Of a stretch of 43,188 nucleotides of DNA, positions 1 to 9,328 are shown in pieces (positions within the stretch are counted from its first letter, which is position 1; each line of letters begins with the position of its first letter). This DNA comes from Bacteroidales bacterium (GTDB taxonomy: Bacteria > Bacteroidota > Bacteroidia > Bacteroidales > PXBB01): NCBI GenBank assembly GCA_028698995.1, contig JAQVVM010000040.1:1-43188 (forward strand), in the 5' to 3' direction. Under the pieces are notes generated by a model. That model saw only the letters and a program-made list of their open reading frames with translations. It had not been told where the DNA came from and did not search any database. Both the position numbers and the translations under genes were made by a program.

Positions 1-1506
1 AATATGAGTAGCAGAGGGTACTTTTTGTACTATTTCATCTTTTACAGTAAAAGCGAGCGTCATAAATGGAGAATCGTGTTGAGAGTCAACAAAGTCAAAT
101 CTTTTCTCATACAAAATAGAAGCGGCAAATGGTCGCCAGTTTTCACGGCCTTTTACTTTTCTATTAACATAATCTTTAATATCGGGCAGCATCGGGTTTG
201 CAAGTATAGAACGCGAACCAAGCGCTCTTGAACCTATTTCTGTACGTCCCTGAAACCATCCGACTATTTTTCCATCTGATAAAAGCGATGCAATTTTAAA
301 AGGCATGTTTTCTTCTTCACTGAATTTAATACCAAATTTCTCTAGTTTTTCCTTAATGTAACTGTTTGAATATTGTGGCCCCCAATAAGCATGTGTTAAT
401 TTATAATTACAGGAAATACCCGTGGCAACGCTTAAAATCTGAGCTGCACCCAGAGCCGAACCTGTATCATTGGCAAAAGGGGGAATATAAATATTTTTCA
501 CAGTATCAAGCTCAGCAATTTTTCCGTTCATTTTGCAGTTTAATGTTACCCCTCCAGCCAGACAAAGATTCCCATTAAAATCCGGCAAGGATGAAATGCC
601 CTTCACAATATTAACAGTAATATTCTCAAGGATATGCTGGGCGGCAAATGCAATATCTTTATGTCTTTGCGAAAATTCTTCATTTTTTAATCTGGGAGGG
701 CCTAATAATTTAACCAACTCAGTACTGTAAACCGATCCCCTATCATGTTTCCCTGTAAATGCATATTTTGAATCAAAACGGTAATTCCCCTTATCATCCG
801 ATTTTATGATTTTTGAAAAGGATTGGAATAATTTTTTATCATATTCTCCATAAGCAGCCAAGGCCATAGTTTTGCCTTCGTGGCTATTGGGTGTAAACCC
901 CAAATACTCAGTAATACATTGATAAAACCAGCCTAAAGAATGAGGAATATTTACTGATTTAATCTTTCTCAATCCGTTTTCTGAGCCAGACCAAATTGAA
1001 GTACAAGTATTTTCACCTCTTCCATCAATGACAAGAACATGTGCTTTTTTGAAACCCGAAGCATAATAAGCAGAAGCCGCATGAGACATATGATGATTCA
1101 CGAAACGAATCTCAGGTACATCACCGGTTATTCCCGCACTTCCAAACATTTGATGAATTGCTGCTTCTAAATTAGAAGGACGGTATTTAAGCAAATCCGT
1201 AATAGCCTGATAATAATTTGAAGCGCTTTGGTATTCCCAAAAATGCCTAAGGGATTTTCCCAATAGAAAAAAAGGCATTTTGTAAACATAATAAGGGCAA
1301 TCCCAGCCAAAAGCAATAAAATTTACATTTTTTAATTGAAGTCCTGCGAAATCCAAACAAAATTTGGCAGACATAGCCGGCATCATCCCAAAAGAGCCTT
1401 TATAACGGGTAAATCTCTCCTCTTCTGCCATTGCAACAAGCTTACCGTCTTGCACAATGCATGCTGATGGTAAAACACCCAAACCGTTTAATCCCAAAAT
1501 ATTCAA
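1..1506 (-). CDS. NodU/CmcH-family sugar O-carbamoyltransferase (C-terminus outside window)
   Basis: This gene transfers a carbamoyl group from carbamoyl phosphate, through a carbamoyl-adenylate, to a hydroxyl of its acceptor, here most likely a sugar of the surface glycan. The visible 502 residues show the Kae1-like N-terminal domain, with the metal-binding NHHMSH motif at residues 137-142, an LAGGVTLNCKMNG segment in the middle, and the C-terminal signature RTEIGSRALGSRSILANP at about residues 420-437 followed by RENWRPFA. Family members are usually 550-600 residues, so roughly 50-100 residues lie beyond base 1. No ATG lies in frame between the upstream stop (1531-1533) and the conserved NILGLNG start, so a TTG at 1504-1506 is the likely start. 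It is divergent from the membrane protein gene at 1606. The family is certain; the substrate is not. Confidence 0.93.
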   Translation of the reverse strand, partial: MNILGLNGLGVLPSACIVQDGKLVAMAEEERFTRYKGSFGMMPAMSAKFCLDFAGLQLKNVNFIAFGWDCPYYVYKMPFFLLGKSLRHFWEYQSASNYYQAITDLLKYRPSNLEAAIHQMFGSAGITGDVPEIRFVNHHMSHAASAYYASGFKKAHVLVIDGRGENTCTSIWSGSENGLRKIKSVNIPHSLGWFYQCITEYLGFTPNSHEGKTMALAAYGEYDKKLFQSFSKIIKSDDKGNYRFDSKYAFTGKHDRGSVYSTELVKLLGPPRLKNEEFSQRHKDIAFAAQHILENITVNIVKGISSLPDFNGNLCLAGGVTLNCKMNGKIAELDTVKNIYIPPFANDTGSALGAAQILSVATGISCNYKLTHAYWGPQYSNSYIKEKLEKFGIKFSEEENMPFKIASLLSDGKIVGWFQGRTEIGSRALGSRSILANPMLPDIKDYVNRKVKGRENWRPFAASILYEKRFDFVDSQHDSPFMTLAFTVKDEIVQKVPSATHI

Positions 1507-1578
1507 GCTACACGGTTTTATTATTGATTTTCATAAACATCAAATTAAACAAATTATAAAATGCAAAGTTAAAAAACT

Positions 1579-1586
1579 TATTTTTG
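1579..1586 (+). promoter_or_regulatory. Bacteroidetes-type -7 promoter element (TATTTTTG)
   Basis: The sequence TATTTTTG matches TAnnTTTG and lies 20 bases before the ATG at 1606, in the divergent gap after the carbamoyltransferase start. I see no clear -33 TTG. A chance match is possible in such AT-rich DNA, but the position is right. Confidence 0.5.
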
Positions 1587-1605
1587 TAAAAAACATAATA
1601 CAAAG

Positions 1606-3789
1606 ATGTTTAGCAAGCGTACTAAAGTAATAATAATCACAATATGCATATTATTTACTGCCCTTTGCGTCTTTCTTATATTATATATTGACCATATTAA
1701 TATTCCTGAGAATTTCAGTGTAAAAGCATTTCAGGGAAATAAAAATATCACTGAAAACATAGAAGTAACCGGTCTTTCTTTTTTTGATCGCGAACAATCG
1801 CTTGATTTTCGCGAAAAAGAATGGCGTAACGAAAGCTGGTATTTCAATGAAATAGAACTAAGAATTAAAGAAACAACAACAGACAGTTTGCCCATCAATC
1901 TTTACATCAATTCTTTTCAAAATCAAGGCACATTAATTATTGAAGGTCTCAGACCCGAAAATGACAAAATTCTTATTACGGAACTGGATACATCTTTTTC
2001 TTTTTATGACAAATTAATGTATTTTATTAAGTTTCATTTTCCATTGAGTTGGTTTAACATTGTTAATTCCTCAATTATTTTAATTTTATTATACATAGTC
2101 TTAATTTTTGTTTTTAAGAAAAAAAGTAATATTCAAAATCAGAACGTAACACTTAATTTTAAAATAAACACACTCCGGTATTTTCTTTATTTTATAGTTT
2201 TATCTATTGGCCTCTATTTGCGGTTCTCTAATTCCCTTACTACTTTACTTTCTTTTGATTACTTCGGTCAGGTCAGTCCTGCTATAAACTACCTTATTTA
2301 CAACAGATTTAATCACCATGAATGGGGTTATCCTTATCCTGTTTTTATAATCATGGTATTGTCTGTCTTTAAAAACATCAATGCCATCTGTGTCATTCAA
2401 CATATTCTTTCAGTTTTGTCAGTTATTGCTTTTATGGTGTTTCTTGAATTTTTTTTTACCGATGTTATAAAAAAAGATGTAAAAATACAGGCGTTTTTTA
2501 CGGTTGTTTCTGTTCTATTTTTTAAAATCCTTTTCTTTAACTGCAATTTGATAATATATGAAAAAAATTTGCATCATGAGGGTTTAATCATCCCCAGTAT
2601 TCTTTTGGTTATCATTTTAATTGGTATATATTTCCGAAAAAAAAAATCAAGATTCAAGATGCTGATTTTCAGCATTACAATTTTTACATTATTTATACTA
2701 AGTCTTTTACAATACCGCCTTACGGTTGGATTATATATCGTTGCTGTTTATATTTTATGGGTTGAAATTCGCATACAATTAAAAGTAAAGACAAGAAGGG
2801 TTTTAATACCTTTATTGATTTTTGTGGTCCTGTGGGTATTGGTATTTCTTCCGGAACGGATTCTTGTGAAAAAATATGACAAAATAGCCCCCTCTTTTGC
2901 CTATACCCAATTCGTTTATTCAAATGCATCAACAGTCCTAAAGGCCATTAATGAGGGTTATGCCATTGAACCGGGGTATGACACCTCAGAATTTAAGGGT
3001 TATCTACAAAACGCCCTTTCACACAAAAGTATTTATTATCCAGCATTAAAGTATGATTTTGACAGCCTTAAATACATGCACGCAAGACCAGGATTAAGAA
3101 ATCACATTTTTAAAACCTATTTTCCAAATCAAAGTGAAAATGATTTGTCTTATAATTATTTCCGCTTCGATAAGAATGTTCTAAAAAATGATAGTTTATG
3201 TGTCAAATTCAGTCGCATTTACAATAATTATTACATTGATTGGACCAAGGTTATAATAACCAAATATCCTGTAGATATTATCAAAAAAACATTACGCCAA
3301 TTTTACTTTTCATTTTTCCACCCAAAAATCAACTTCGCAAGTTTTGAAGGCAAACAACCATTTACAAATCCTTATGAACAAAATGTCAAACAATTTTACA
3401 ATTACTCATGGCGCATTGGAATTGCTGATTTTGCACCTTTATCTCAACAGGACTGGGTATATGTTTTGCTTGCATTAAAGTACAATTATAAAGCCGGAGA
3501 AGTTATAACCTACAACATGCCCATAACAACCTATACACTTTCTAATATATGGGGGTATACCATTCGCGGTTTATTTCTGTTTTGTTTTATTTACGCTTCC
3601 ATCTTGATATTCCTAAGGCGCATTTCAGGCTTACTGTTTTGTATTTTGGTAATTATATCAGCTACTTTTTTTACAATTGCTTTTCTACATACATTTGATA
3701 ATTTAAGGTATTTAGAAACATTATATCCCTTTATTTTAAGCTTGATACTATTCAGCTTTTATGAGATTATTAAAAAAGCAAATAATTAA
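1606..3789 (+). CDS. Large polytopic membrane protein, GT-C-like (possible lipid-linked-sugar glycosyltransferase)
   Basis: I do not recognise a named family. The 727-residue protein has a transmembrane segment at about residues 8-28, then an extracytoplasmic domain of about 100 residues, a second membrane segment near residues 143-165, a further set of hydrophobic helices from about 190 to 420, a large soluble loop (about 430-640) and more helices to the end. After the helix near residue 200 there is an SFDYFGQ segment, then a GYPYPVFI segment. The same layout (aromatic-Asp-x-x-Gly, then GFPLLIA) occurs in the protein at 23143, and it resembles GT-C enzymes (PMT/ArnT/GT39 type), in which an acidic residue in the first outer loop is catalytic. 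By context it would add a sugar to a glycan or protein in the periplasm from a polyprenyl-phosphate donor. This is inference; an O-antigen-type membrane protein of other function is possible. Confidence 0.6.
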   Translation: MFSKRTKVIIITICILFTALCVFLILYIDHINIPENFSVKAFQGNKNITENIEVTGLSFFDREQSLDFREKEWRNESWYFNEIELRIKETTTDSLPINLYINSFQNQGTLIIEGLRPENDKILITELDTSFSFYDKLMYFIKFHFPLSWFNIVNSSIILILLYIVLIFVFKKKSNIQNQNVTLNFKINTLRYFLYFIVLSIGLYLRFSNSLTTLLSFDYFGQVSPAINYLIYNRFNHHEWGYPYPVFIIMVLSVFKNINAICVIQHILSVLSVIAFMVFLEFFFTDVIKKDVKIQAFFTVVSVLFFKILFFNCNLIIYEKNLHHEGLIIPSILLVIILIGIYFRKKKSRFKMLIFSITIFTLFILSLLQYRLTVGLYIVAVYILWVEIRIQLKVKTRRVLIPLLIFVVLWVLVFLPERILVKKYDKIAPSFAYTQFVYSNASTVLKAINEGYAIEPGYDTSEFKGYLQNALSHKSIYYPALKYDFDSLKYMHARPGLRNHIFKTYFPNQSENDLSYNYFRFDKNVLKNDSLCVKFSRIYNNYYIDWTKVIITKYPVDIIKKTLRQFYFSFFHPKINFASFEGKQPFTNPYEQNVKQFYNYSWRIGIADFAPLSQQDWVYVLLALKYNYKAGEVITYNMPITTYTLSNIWGYTIRGLFLFCFIYASILIFLRRISGLLFCILVIISATFFTIAFLHTFDNLRYLETLYPFILSLILFSFYEIIKKANN

Positions 3790-3801
3790 TCAGAAAATCA
3801 A

Positions 3802-3835
3802 AATAAAATTGTTTCTTTTACAACAAAATTTTATT
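3802..3835 (+). terminator. Possible AT-rich hairpin after the membrane protein gene
   Basis: Nine base pairs (AATAAAATT against AATTTTATT) plus three more beyond a 2-base bulge enclose an 8-base loop. It starts 12 bases after the stop codon at 3789. There is no clean T-run after it, so termination is only a guess. Confidence 0.3.
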
Positions 3836-3864
3836 CCTAAATAATAGTATAAAAACAACAAATT

Positions 3865-4464
3865 ATGGTCATAATTGGTGCCGGAAATCTAGGAAAACAC
3901 ATACTTGAAATTTTACTTGATGAGGACTATAATAAAGAAATTATTTTTTTTGATGAGAAAAAACCGTCAACAAATAGCTATTTGGGCGCATATAAAATAG
4001 AAAATGACATCAAATTTATTACCTCCTATTTTAAGCAAGTTGACAACAGATTTGTTGTTGGTATCGGTCAAAACAGAATAAGAGAAAAGATGGTTCAAAA
4101 ATTCAGGTTGTTGGGAGGCCACTATACTTCAGTCATTTCCCAAAAAGCATTTGTTTCGCCACTTATCAGACCTATTGAGACACAAGTCATTATCCAGCCT
4201 GGTGCGGGTTTATCGAATAATATTGTTATGGGTGAAGGTTGTGTTATACATGCCAATTCGATAATAGGCCATGATGTAAAAATGGGTAAATATGTTTCTG
4301 TTGCCACATTAACAACGCTTATCGGACCCTGTGAAATAGGTGATTATTCATTTATTGGGACTAATTGTGTCGTTATGCCTGGCATAAAAATCGGGAAACA
4401 TGTTGTTGTGGGTGCAAGCGTAAAAGTTAACAGGAATGTAAATGATTATGAAACACTTGTTTAA
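3865..4464 (+). CDS. NeuD/PglD-family sugar N- or O-acyltransferase
   Basis: The 199-residue protein has the two-part build of the NeuD/PglD family. An N-terminal Rossmann-like domain opens with VIIGAGNLGKHIL and includes FFDEKK. From about residue 100 a left-handed parallel beta-helix follows, made of hexapeptide repeats (for example IIQPGAGLSNNIVMGEGCVIHANSIIG in register, and the end repeat VVMPGIKIGKHVVVGA). Such enzymes transfer an acetyl group from acetyl-CoA to an amino or hydroxyl group of a nucleotide-activated or sialic-acid-like sugar in the cytoplasm. The length is typical for the family (about 200-215). It sits alone between the membrane protein and the first radical SAM gene. 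The exact sugar is unknown; the partner aminotransferase and dehydratase genes are not in the window. Confidence 0.85.
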   Translation: MVIIGAGNLGKHILEILLDEDYNKEIIFFDEKKPSTNSYLGAYKIENDIKFITSYFKQVDNRFVVGIGQNRIREKMVQKFRLLGGHYTSVISQKAFVSPLIRPIETQVIIQPGAGLSNNIVMGEGCVIHANSIIGHDVKMGKYVSVATLTTLIGPCEIGDYSFIGTNCVVMPGIKIGKHVVVGASVKVNRNVNDYETLV

Positions 4465-4504
4465 GTCTATTTAGCCTATACTCGGGTTTGTGCCTGATTT
4501 TTTC

Positions 4505-4512
4505 TAAATTTG
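4505..4512 (+). promoter_or_regulatory. Bacteroidetes-type -7 promoter element (TAAATTTG)
   Basis: TAAATTTG lies 26 bases before the ATG at 4539. It rules out the longer reading from a TTG at 4488, which would begin upstream of the expected transcription start. Confidence 0.5.
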
Positions 4513-4538
4513 TAATAAACTGCAAACAAAATTTTTTA

Positions 4539-6041
4539 ATGAAATATTATTTAAAAAAGGTCTGCACCTCAATATATCCTGCATTTAAGTTTTACAATTT
4601 TTTTAAATCGGCTTTTCTGAAATATCCTGAGTCTGATCAATTATTTAGTTCATTACCTTCTGATATTATGAAAAGTTATAACAAGACTAGGGTATTTGGT
4701 GCTAAAAAACTATTTTGTTACAGCCCTTTTATCAATTTATTTTTTAATACTTCGGGGCATGCCATAGCCTGTTGCCGATCGCACCAGAATATTCTGGGAA
4801 TATATCCCGAGCAGAGTATTAAAGACATTTGGACAGGCCATAAAATTGAAAAACTTCGCCAATTCATGTTGCATAACGATTTAAGTATGGGTTGTGCTTA
4901 TTGCAAATTTCAACTTGAAACGAAACGTTACCGAAGCTTACCCTCGGCACTTGCCGAAGAATTTGCCAACAGTACAAGTTATGCCTATCCACGTATTATA
5001 GAATTTGAATTGTCAAACGTCTGCAACCTCGAATGTGTCATGTGTAGCGGAAGGGTTTCTAGTGCAATAAGAAAAAACAGGGAACATGATAATCCTTTAG
5101 CCATGCCTTACGATGATAATTTTGTAGAACAGCTAAAAGAGTTTATTCCGCATCTTAAACAAGCTTATTTTTTTGGAGGAGAGCCTTTTTTAATTCCTAT
5201 ATATTATAAAATCTGGGAAGAGATTATTAAATTAAATCCCAAAATCGAGTTGTATGCTGTTACCAACGGCACCATACTGAACGACAGGATAAAAAACATA
5301 CTGCTGAGAACAAAATTTAATATTATTATATCTCTCGATTCTCTTAATAAAGAAAGAGCTGCCAAAATAAGATGCGGGGCTAATTTGGATGAAGTATTAA
5401 GCAATATAAATGAATTTTTTAAACTTACAAAAAGAAGGGTTTCGATAAGCCATACACCCATGACTATTAACTGGTTTGAAACACCTGACATCATTGAATA
5501 TTGTAATAAAATTGATGCCACCATAAACTTGTCGTATGTTGAAGGCCCTTCTGAATTTGCTTTGTGGAGCTTGCTACCAGAGCAGCTTGAAGAGATTTAC
5601 ACGCATTATAACAATGTTAAATGGAAGAACAATATTAAAAAATTCAGAGCAAAAAATAATATTCGTGTTTTTGAAGAATGGAAAAATCAAATTCTTTATT
5701 TCAAAGAAAAAAACCAACAGATTCTTGCAACATTTTCTAATCTATCTCAACAATGGCAAGAGGTTTCTGAAAAAGTTCTATCCTTGATACTCGGTTTTAA
5801 AGGGAAAAACCCAGATTATGATAGTAGAGTTCAAGCGTATTACGAATATTTTTTAGGATTGCTAAAAAAAACAAGTCCTTCTCCATGGTCATTAAAATGT
5901 TTAAAAGAAATTACTGCTCAAATATCAAATGAAGCTATTTTGTTAAATCCGGATTTTGAAAGGCACCTTAATAATCCAATGCTTATAAAAGATTACTTTG
6001 ATTCTTATACTCAGTCTGACTTCTTCAAAGATTATTATTGA
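4539..6041 (+). CDS. Radical SAM enzyme with N-terminal twitch domain, copy 1 of 7
   Basis: This is the first of seven paralogues. Residues 1-55 are a variable leader. Residues 60-122 form a half-SPASM (twitch) domain with C60, C78 (C79 next to it), C119 and C122, and the typical GIYPEQSIKDIW segment. It probably binds an auxiliary [4Fe-4S] cluster. The radical SAM barrel follows, with C162-x3-C166-x2-C169 for the SAM-binding cluster, GGEP at 213-216 and NGT near 248. A charged helical tail of about 150 residues ends the protein (500 residues in all). Most SPASM/twitch enzymes carry that domain after the barrel, so this order is unusual; I believe it matches the NCBI family called N_Twi_rSAM. 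The reaction is unknown. By context it acts in glycan synthesis. The ATG at 4539 is preferred over a TTG at 4488 because of the promoter position. It converges on copy 2. Confidence 0.9.
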   Translation: MKYYLKKVCTSIYPAFKFYNFFKSAFLKYPESDQLFSSLPSDIMKSYNKTRVFGAKKLFCYSPFINLFFNTSGHAIACCRSHQNILGIYPEQSIKDIWTGHKIEKLRQFMLHNDLSMGCAYCKFQLETKRYRSLPSALAEEFANSTSYAYPRIIEFELSNVCNLECVMCSGRVSSAIRKNREHDNPLAMPYDDNFVEQLKEFIPHLKQAYFFGGEPFLIPIYYKIWEEIIKLNPKIELYAVTNGTILNDRIKNILLRTKFNIIISLDSLNKERAAKIRCGANLDEVLSNINEFFKLTKRRVSISHTPMTINWFETPDIIEYCNKIDATINLSYVEGPSEFALWSLLPEQLEEIYTHYNNVKWKNNIKKFRAKNNIRVFEEWKNQILYFKEKNQQILATFSNLSQQWQEVSEKVLSLILGFKGKNPDYDSRVQAYYEYFLGLLKKTSPSPWSLKCLKEITAQISNEAILLNPDFERHLNNPMLIKDYFDSYTQSDFFKDYY

Positions 6042-6046
6042 TTTTT

Positions 6047-7525
6047 CTAATCCAGATCAAAGCTTGTTTTCTGAAGAAAATTTATCAGTCTTTGTTTAAG
6101 ACTATCCGGAGATTCATTTTTAAGGAAATAGATTAAATCTTCCGGTTTAATATCAGCCAACATTTGTTTTTGCTTATCATTCAATAACATCTCCTCGGGC
6201 ATACCGGAAACAGCAAAAGCAAGCATTTTCTCATAGATTTCGTAGTCTGAACCTAGTTTTAACTTAATGGGAGTCAAAAGCTCTTCTCTCATAAAAGGCC
6301 ATCGGGGAATAAGCTCTTTCTCTGCTTCTGTTTTTTTGAAAAGCCATCTTTCTATTTGACTTATAAGGTCGTTAAAGGCACGGGTATTTCGCCATGAAAT
6401 ATAAGAGTTAATCCGAATTTTTGCTTTTTTATAATGCTGCAAAACTTTTAAAAGCATGTCGGAATTCATTTCCTGAATTGCAAAACCTTGAGTATAAACA
6501 GTATTGAAACAAATAAAAATATTTCTTTTGTTGCAAAAGCGGAGAATATCAGGTATTTCTTCCCAATTTTGCTGCATAGGACAAACTGAAACATTTACAT
6601 ATTCACCTCTTTTTGAGGTCAGTTTAATAAATCTCTCAAGATTTGAAATAACTTGATTAAATGAGGCATTTTTACGAATTTGTTCAAATTTTTCAGGAAT
6701 AAGAGAATCAATAGAAACACCAATCTGAAAACGTCCTTTGCCAAGAAGCTCTTCAATCTGAGAATTAAAAACGGTACCATTTGTCTGAAGTTCTATAACA
6801 CAGTGCGGATTCTCTTTTATAAGAATTTGCCATATTTCGTAGTACATTTTAATCAGAAAGGGTTCTCCGCCTAAAAACTTTGCAACTTTTAAATGTTTCA
6901 AATAAGGCTTTAGCTGTAAAATAAAATCAGAATTATAGGGTGATGGGTTTATTGCATTACCAAAATTAATTCTATGAATAGTACTTGAAAACACCTCAGT
7001 ACACATGACACATTCAAGATTGCAATTGTTATCCAGTTCAAATATCATTTCTGTAGGGAAATCCTTATGTCCCTTAAGTTTATCATACAAACGGGCTTCC
7101 ACACCATTGAAATTACCATCCATAATCTGACGACGGCAATGTTCGCAACCATTTGAAAAATTGTTGCTGCTTAGTGATTTCTGAAGCTCCTTTCTGCTCC
7201 TATTGTTAATAATTTCTCCGACACTTTGCTGAGGATATACACCATAAACATAAGTGCGGTTAAAGCAACAAGGAACAACTTTTCCCCCAAAACCAAAATA
7301 GACCGATTTTGAAGGAGCAAAACACACTGTTGAGCAAGGCCCAATTGGACGGGAAAGTTGATATTTTGCAAGATGTGATTTTAATCTCGGCTTTTCATGA
7401 TCTTCAACACCGGTATCTGTATCAACAGAAATATCATGGTAAGCTTTGATATGAGCAATAAGGTTATATGCTTTAATTAAGCTGAACTTTAAAACATATA
7501 AGAAATTGCGCGCCAGTGCTTTCAT
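6047..7525 (-). CDS. Radical SAM enzyme with N-terminal twitch domain, copy 2 of 7 (inverted)
   Basis: This 492-residue paralogue is the only one on the minus strand. Twitch cysteines are C68, C86 (with C87), C127 and C130; the radical SAM motif is C168-x3-C172-x2-C175, followed by LGGEPFLIKMYYEIW and QTNGT. The twitch segment after the second cysteine reads GVYPQQSVGEII, lacking the Trp found in the other copies. The helical tail contains AFAVSGMPEEML. Its stop lies 6 bases from the stop of copy 1, and its start faces copy 3, so the three genes look like a local inversion or a duplication followed by inversion. I take the ATG at 7523-7525 as the start; a TTG three codons upstream is less likely. 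The catalytic core looks intact, so it is probably active. Confidence 0.9.
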   Translation of the reverse strand: MKALARNFLYVLKFSLIKAYNLIAHIKAYHDISVDTDTGVEDHEKPRLKSHLAKYQLSRPIGPCSTVCFAPSKSVYFGFGGKVVPCCFNRTYVYGVYPQQSVGEIINNRSRKELQKSLSSNNFSNGCEHCRRQIMDGNFNGVEARLYDKLKGHKDFPTEMIFELDNNCNLECVMCTEVFSSTIHRINFGNAINPSPYNSDFILQLKPYLKHLKVAKFLGGEPFLIKMYYEIWQILIKENPHCVIELQTNGTVFNSQIEELLGKGRFQIGVSIDSLIPEKFEQIRKNASFNQVISNLERFIKLTSKRGEYVNVSVCPMQQNWEEIPDILRFCNKRNIFICFNTVYTQGFAIQEMNSDMLLKVLQHYKKAKIRINSYISWRNTRAFNDLISQIERWLFKKTEAEKELIPRWPFMREELLTPIKLKLGSDYEIYEKMLAFAVSGMPEEMLLNDKQKQMLADIKPEDLIYFLKNESPDSLKQRLINFLQKTSFDLD

Positions 7526-7557
7526 AAAGAACAATTCATTTTTATTAAGAGCTCCTG

Positions 7558-7565
7558 CAAAAATA
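7558..7565 (-). promoter_or_regulatory. Bacteroidetes-type -7 promoter element for copy 2 (TATTTTTG on minus strand)
   Basis: The plus strand reads CAAAAATA, which is TATTTTTG on the minus strand, 33 bases upstream of the ATG at 7525. It forms a divergent pair with the element at 7693. Confidence 0.45.
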
Positions 7566-7692
7566 GGGATTTTATTACAATCCGGTTTTTAATATCATTA
7601 CTGCAATTTCTTATTTCGGAATATGTTTAAGAATAATGGGATTTTCTAACCCTATTATTTTATACAAATATAATTTTAACATTAAAAAAATC

Positions 7693-7700
7693 TACTTTTG
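7693..7700 (+). promoter_or_regulatory. Bacteroidetes-type -7 promoter element for copy 3 (TACTTTTG)
   Basis: TACTTTTG lies 31 bases before the ATG at 7732, which also has a purine-rich GGGGAAAGAA stretch just before it. The element falls inside the longer reading frame that could start at 7636, so the shorter protein is favoured. Confidence 0.5.
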
Positions 7701-7731
7701 TTCATTAGAAAATATTAATGAGGGGAAAGAA

Positions 7732-9090
7732 ATGATAGACAAGCAAATTTTAAATGCATACAACCGAACCCGTCCTTTTTTTAGAAGACGTTATTTGTGT
7801 TATGCGCCATTTAAAGTAATTCGTTTTGCCTATGATGGCATTATACAGGTTTGCTGTTTGAACAATCTTGAAACAATTGGTACTTATCCAGAAACTCCTA
7901 TTCTAGAAGCATGGACAGGTGAAAAAGCAAAAGCCATAAGGACATCTTTTATTAATAACAAATTTAGTGAAGGATGTTTTGAATGTGAAAAGCAAGTACA
8001 AGGGGCAAATTTTTCAAATGTAAAAACCAAGCTATACGACTTCTTACCCTCATCAAAAAAATTTCCGCTTTTGATGGAATTTATGCTTACAAATAATTGC
8101 AACTTAAATTGTATTATGTGTAATGGACACTTTTCTTCTTCTATAGATGAAAGCAGTAATAATAGAGGAGCAAGTATGCCTTATGATCAAAATTTTGTGG
8201 CCCAATTAGAACCTTTTATTCCACACCTAAAAAGTGCCAGTTTTATTGGAGGAGAGCCTTTTATGATAAACCTCTATTATGAGATTTGGGAGCGGATGAT
8301 AAAGATTAACCCAAAAATCCGTATAAACATAAGCACAAACGGCACTATCCTTAATGAAAGAATAAAGTCTATTTTCCGAAAAGGGAATTTTGAAATTTCT
8401 ATTTCTATTGATTCAATAAACAAGCAGACCTATGAAAGAATTAGAGCTCGTGCAGACTTTGATGTTATGATGTCAAATTTAAAATATTTTCTCAATTATT
8501 GCAACTCAAACAGACGCCAGTTAAGTGTTTGGGTTTGTCCCCTCACGATAAACAGATATGAATTACCCGAAATATTTGAATATTTCAACAAATTAGATAT
8601 CCCTGTGTTTTTAAATAACGTTTACCACCCTTTTAATCTTGCCATAAGATATATGAAAAAAAACGAACTCGTTGATTTAAAGAGTTTTTATTTATCAAAT
8701 ATGTTTTATGCCAAATCTAAAACTCAAAAAAATAACCTAACCCGATTCTCTGGTTTTATAAATGAATTAGACACATGGATAACACATTATGATGAAAATC
8801 AAGATTTTTTTCCCTCTGATCTTACAAACGTTGAATTAAAAAAAGAACTTTTTAAAAAGATACACAGTTATTACCATTTGAAAAAAAAATTGTCTATTAA
8901 GGAAAGCGATGTAGCCACAAAGATTATTATAGAAAAATTTGATAGGTTGATGGTTATTATCAATGATGAAAAATCATATAATAAAGCTTTACATTTAATG
9001 TTAAGATATGATATAGATATTATTATTGAAGTCCTTACATCAAAATCAGAAACCCATATTTTAAACTATCTTAAAAGGGATCTTTTGTAA
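7732..9090 (+). CDS. Radical SAM enzyme with N-terminal twitch domain, copy 3 of 7
   Basis: The 452-residue protein has the shortest leader with copy 4: the twitch domain begins at C23 (LCYAPF), with C41/C42, C82 and C85. The radical SAM motif is C123-x3-C127-x2-C130, then IGGEPFMINLYYEIW and STNGT. The start MIDKQILNAYN resembles MIDKYNKLRTG of copy 4, which supports the ATG at 7732. An in-frame ATG at 7636 would add 32 residues without similarity to the others and would lie upstream of the promoter element. The tail is Lys-rich and helical. It is followed by 238 bases with no gene, then the ABC exporter genes; I see nothing in that gap except the promoter at 9299. Confidence 0.9.
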   Translation: MIDKQILNAYNRTRPFFRRRYLCYAPFKVIRFAYDGIIQVCCLNNLETIGTYPETPILEAWTGEKAKAIRTSFINNKFSEGCFECEKQVQGANFSNVKTKLYDFLPSSKKFPLLMEFMLTNNCNLNCIMCNGHFSSSIDESSNNRGASMPYDQNFVAQLEPFIPHLKSASFIGGEPFMINLYYEIWERMIKINPKIRINISTNGTILNERIKSIFRKGNFEISISIDSINKQTYERIRARADFDVMMSNLKYFLNYCNSNRRQLSVWVCPLTINRYELPEIFEYFNKLDIPVFLNNVYHPFNLAIRYMKKNELVDLKSFYLSNMFYAKSKTQKNNLTRFSGFINELDTWITHYDENQDFFPSDLTNVELKKELFKKIHSYYHLKKKLSIKESDVATKIIIEKFDRLMVIINDEKSYNKALHLMLRYDIDIIIEVLTSKSETHILNYLKRDLL

Positions 9091-9298
9091 ACTTTCCCGT
9101 AAAAAACCCTAACGAGAAAATTAAAATATAATTTTATCGTATATTAATTATCAAAAAATTATTATACATTTTTTATCGGACACTACTGATTATAAATATA
9201 CTCTTGTCTTTCGGTAAAAAAAATATTGAGAACTCTATTAATTTTCTTTTAAACAAGCAATTTCAAAAAACTCAGCATGACTTCTCACATAAAATGAG

Positions 9299-9306
9299 TA
9301 AATTTG
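9299..9306 (+). promoter_or_regulatory. Bacteroidetes-type -7 promoter element for the ABC exporter (TAAATTTG)
   Basis: TAAATTTG lies 23 bases before the ATG at 9329 and would drive the Wzm-Wzt pair. Confidence 0.5.
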
Positions 9307-9328
9307 TGAGTAAATTTTGGAATAAATT

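Noticed and set aside
7632..7660. Hairpin AATAATGGG / CCCTATTATT between the divergent radical SAM genes
   Set aside because: Imperfect, with a bulge, and not followed by a T-run; it lies upstream of both genes, so termination makes no sense there. No role assigned.
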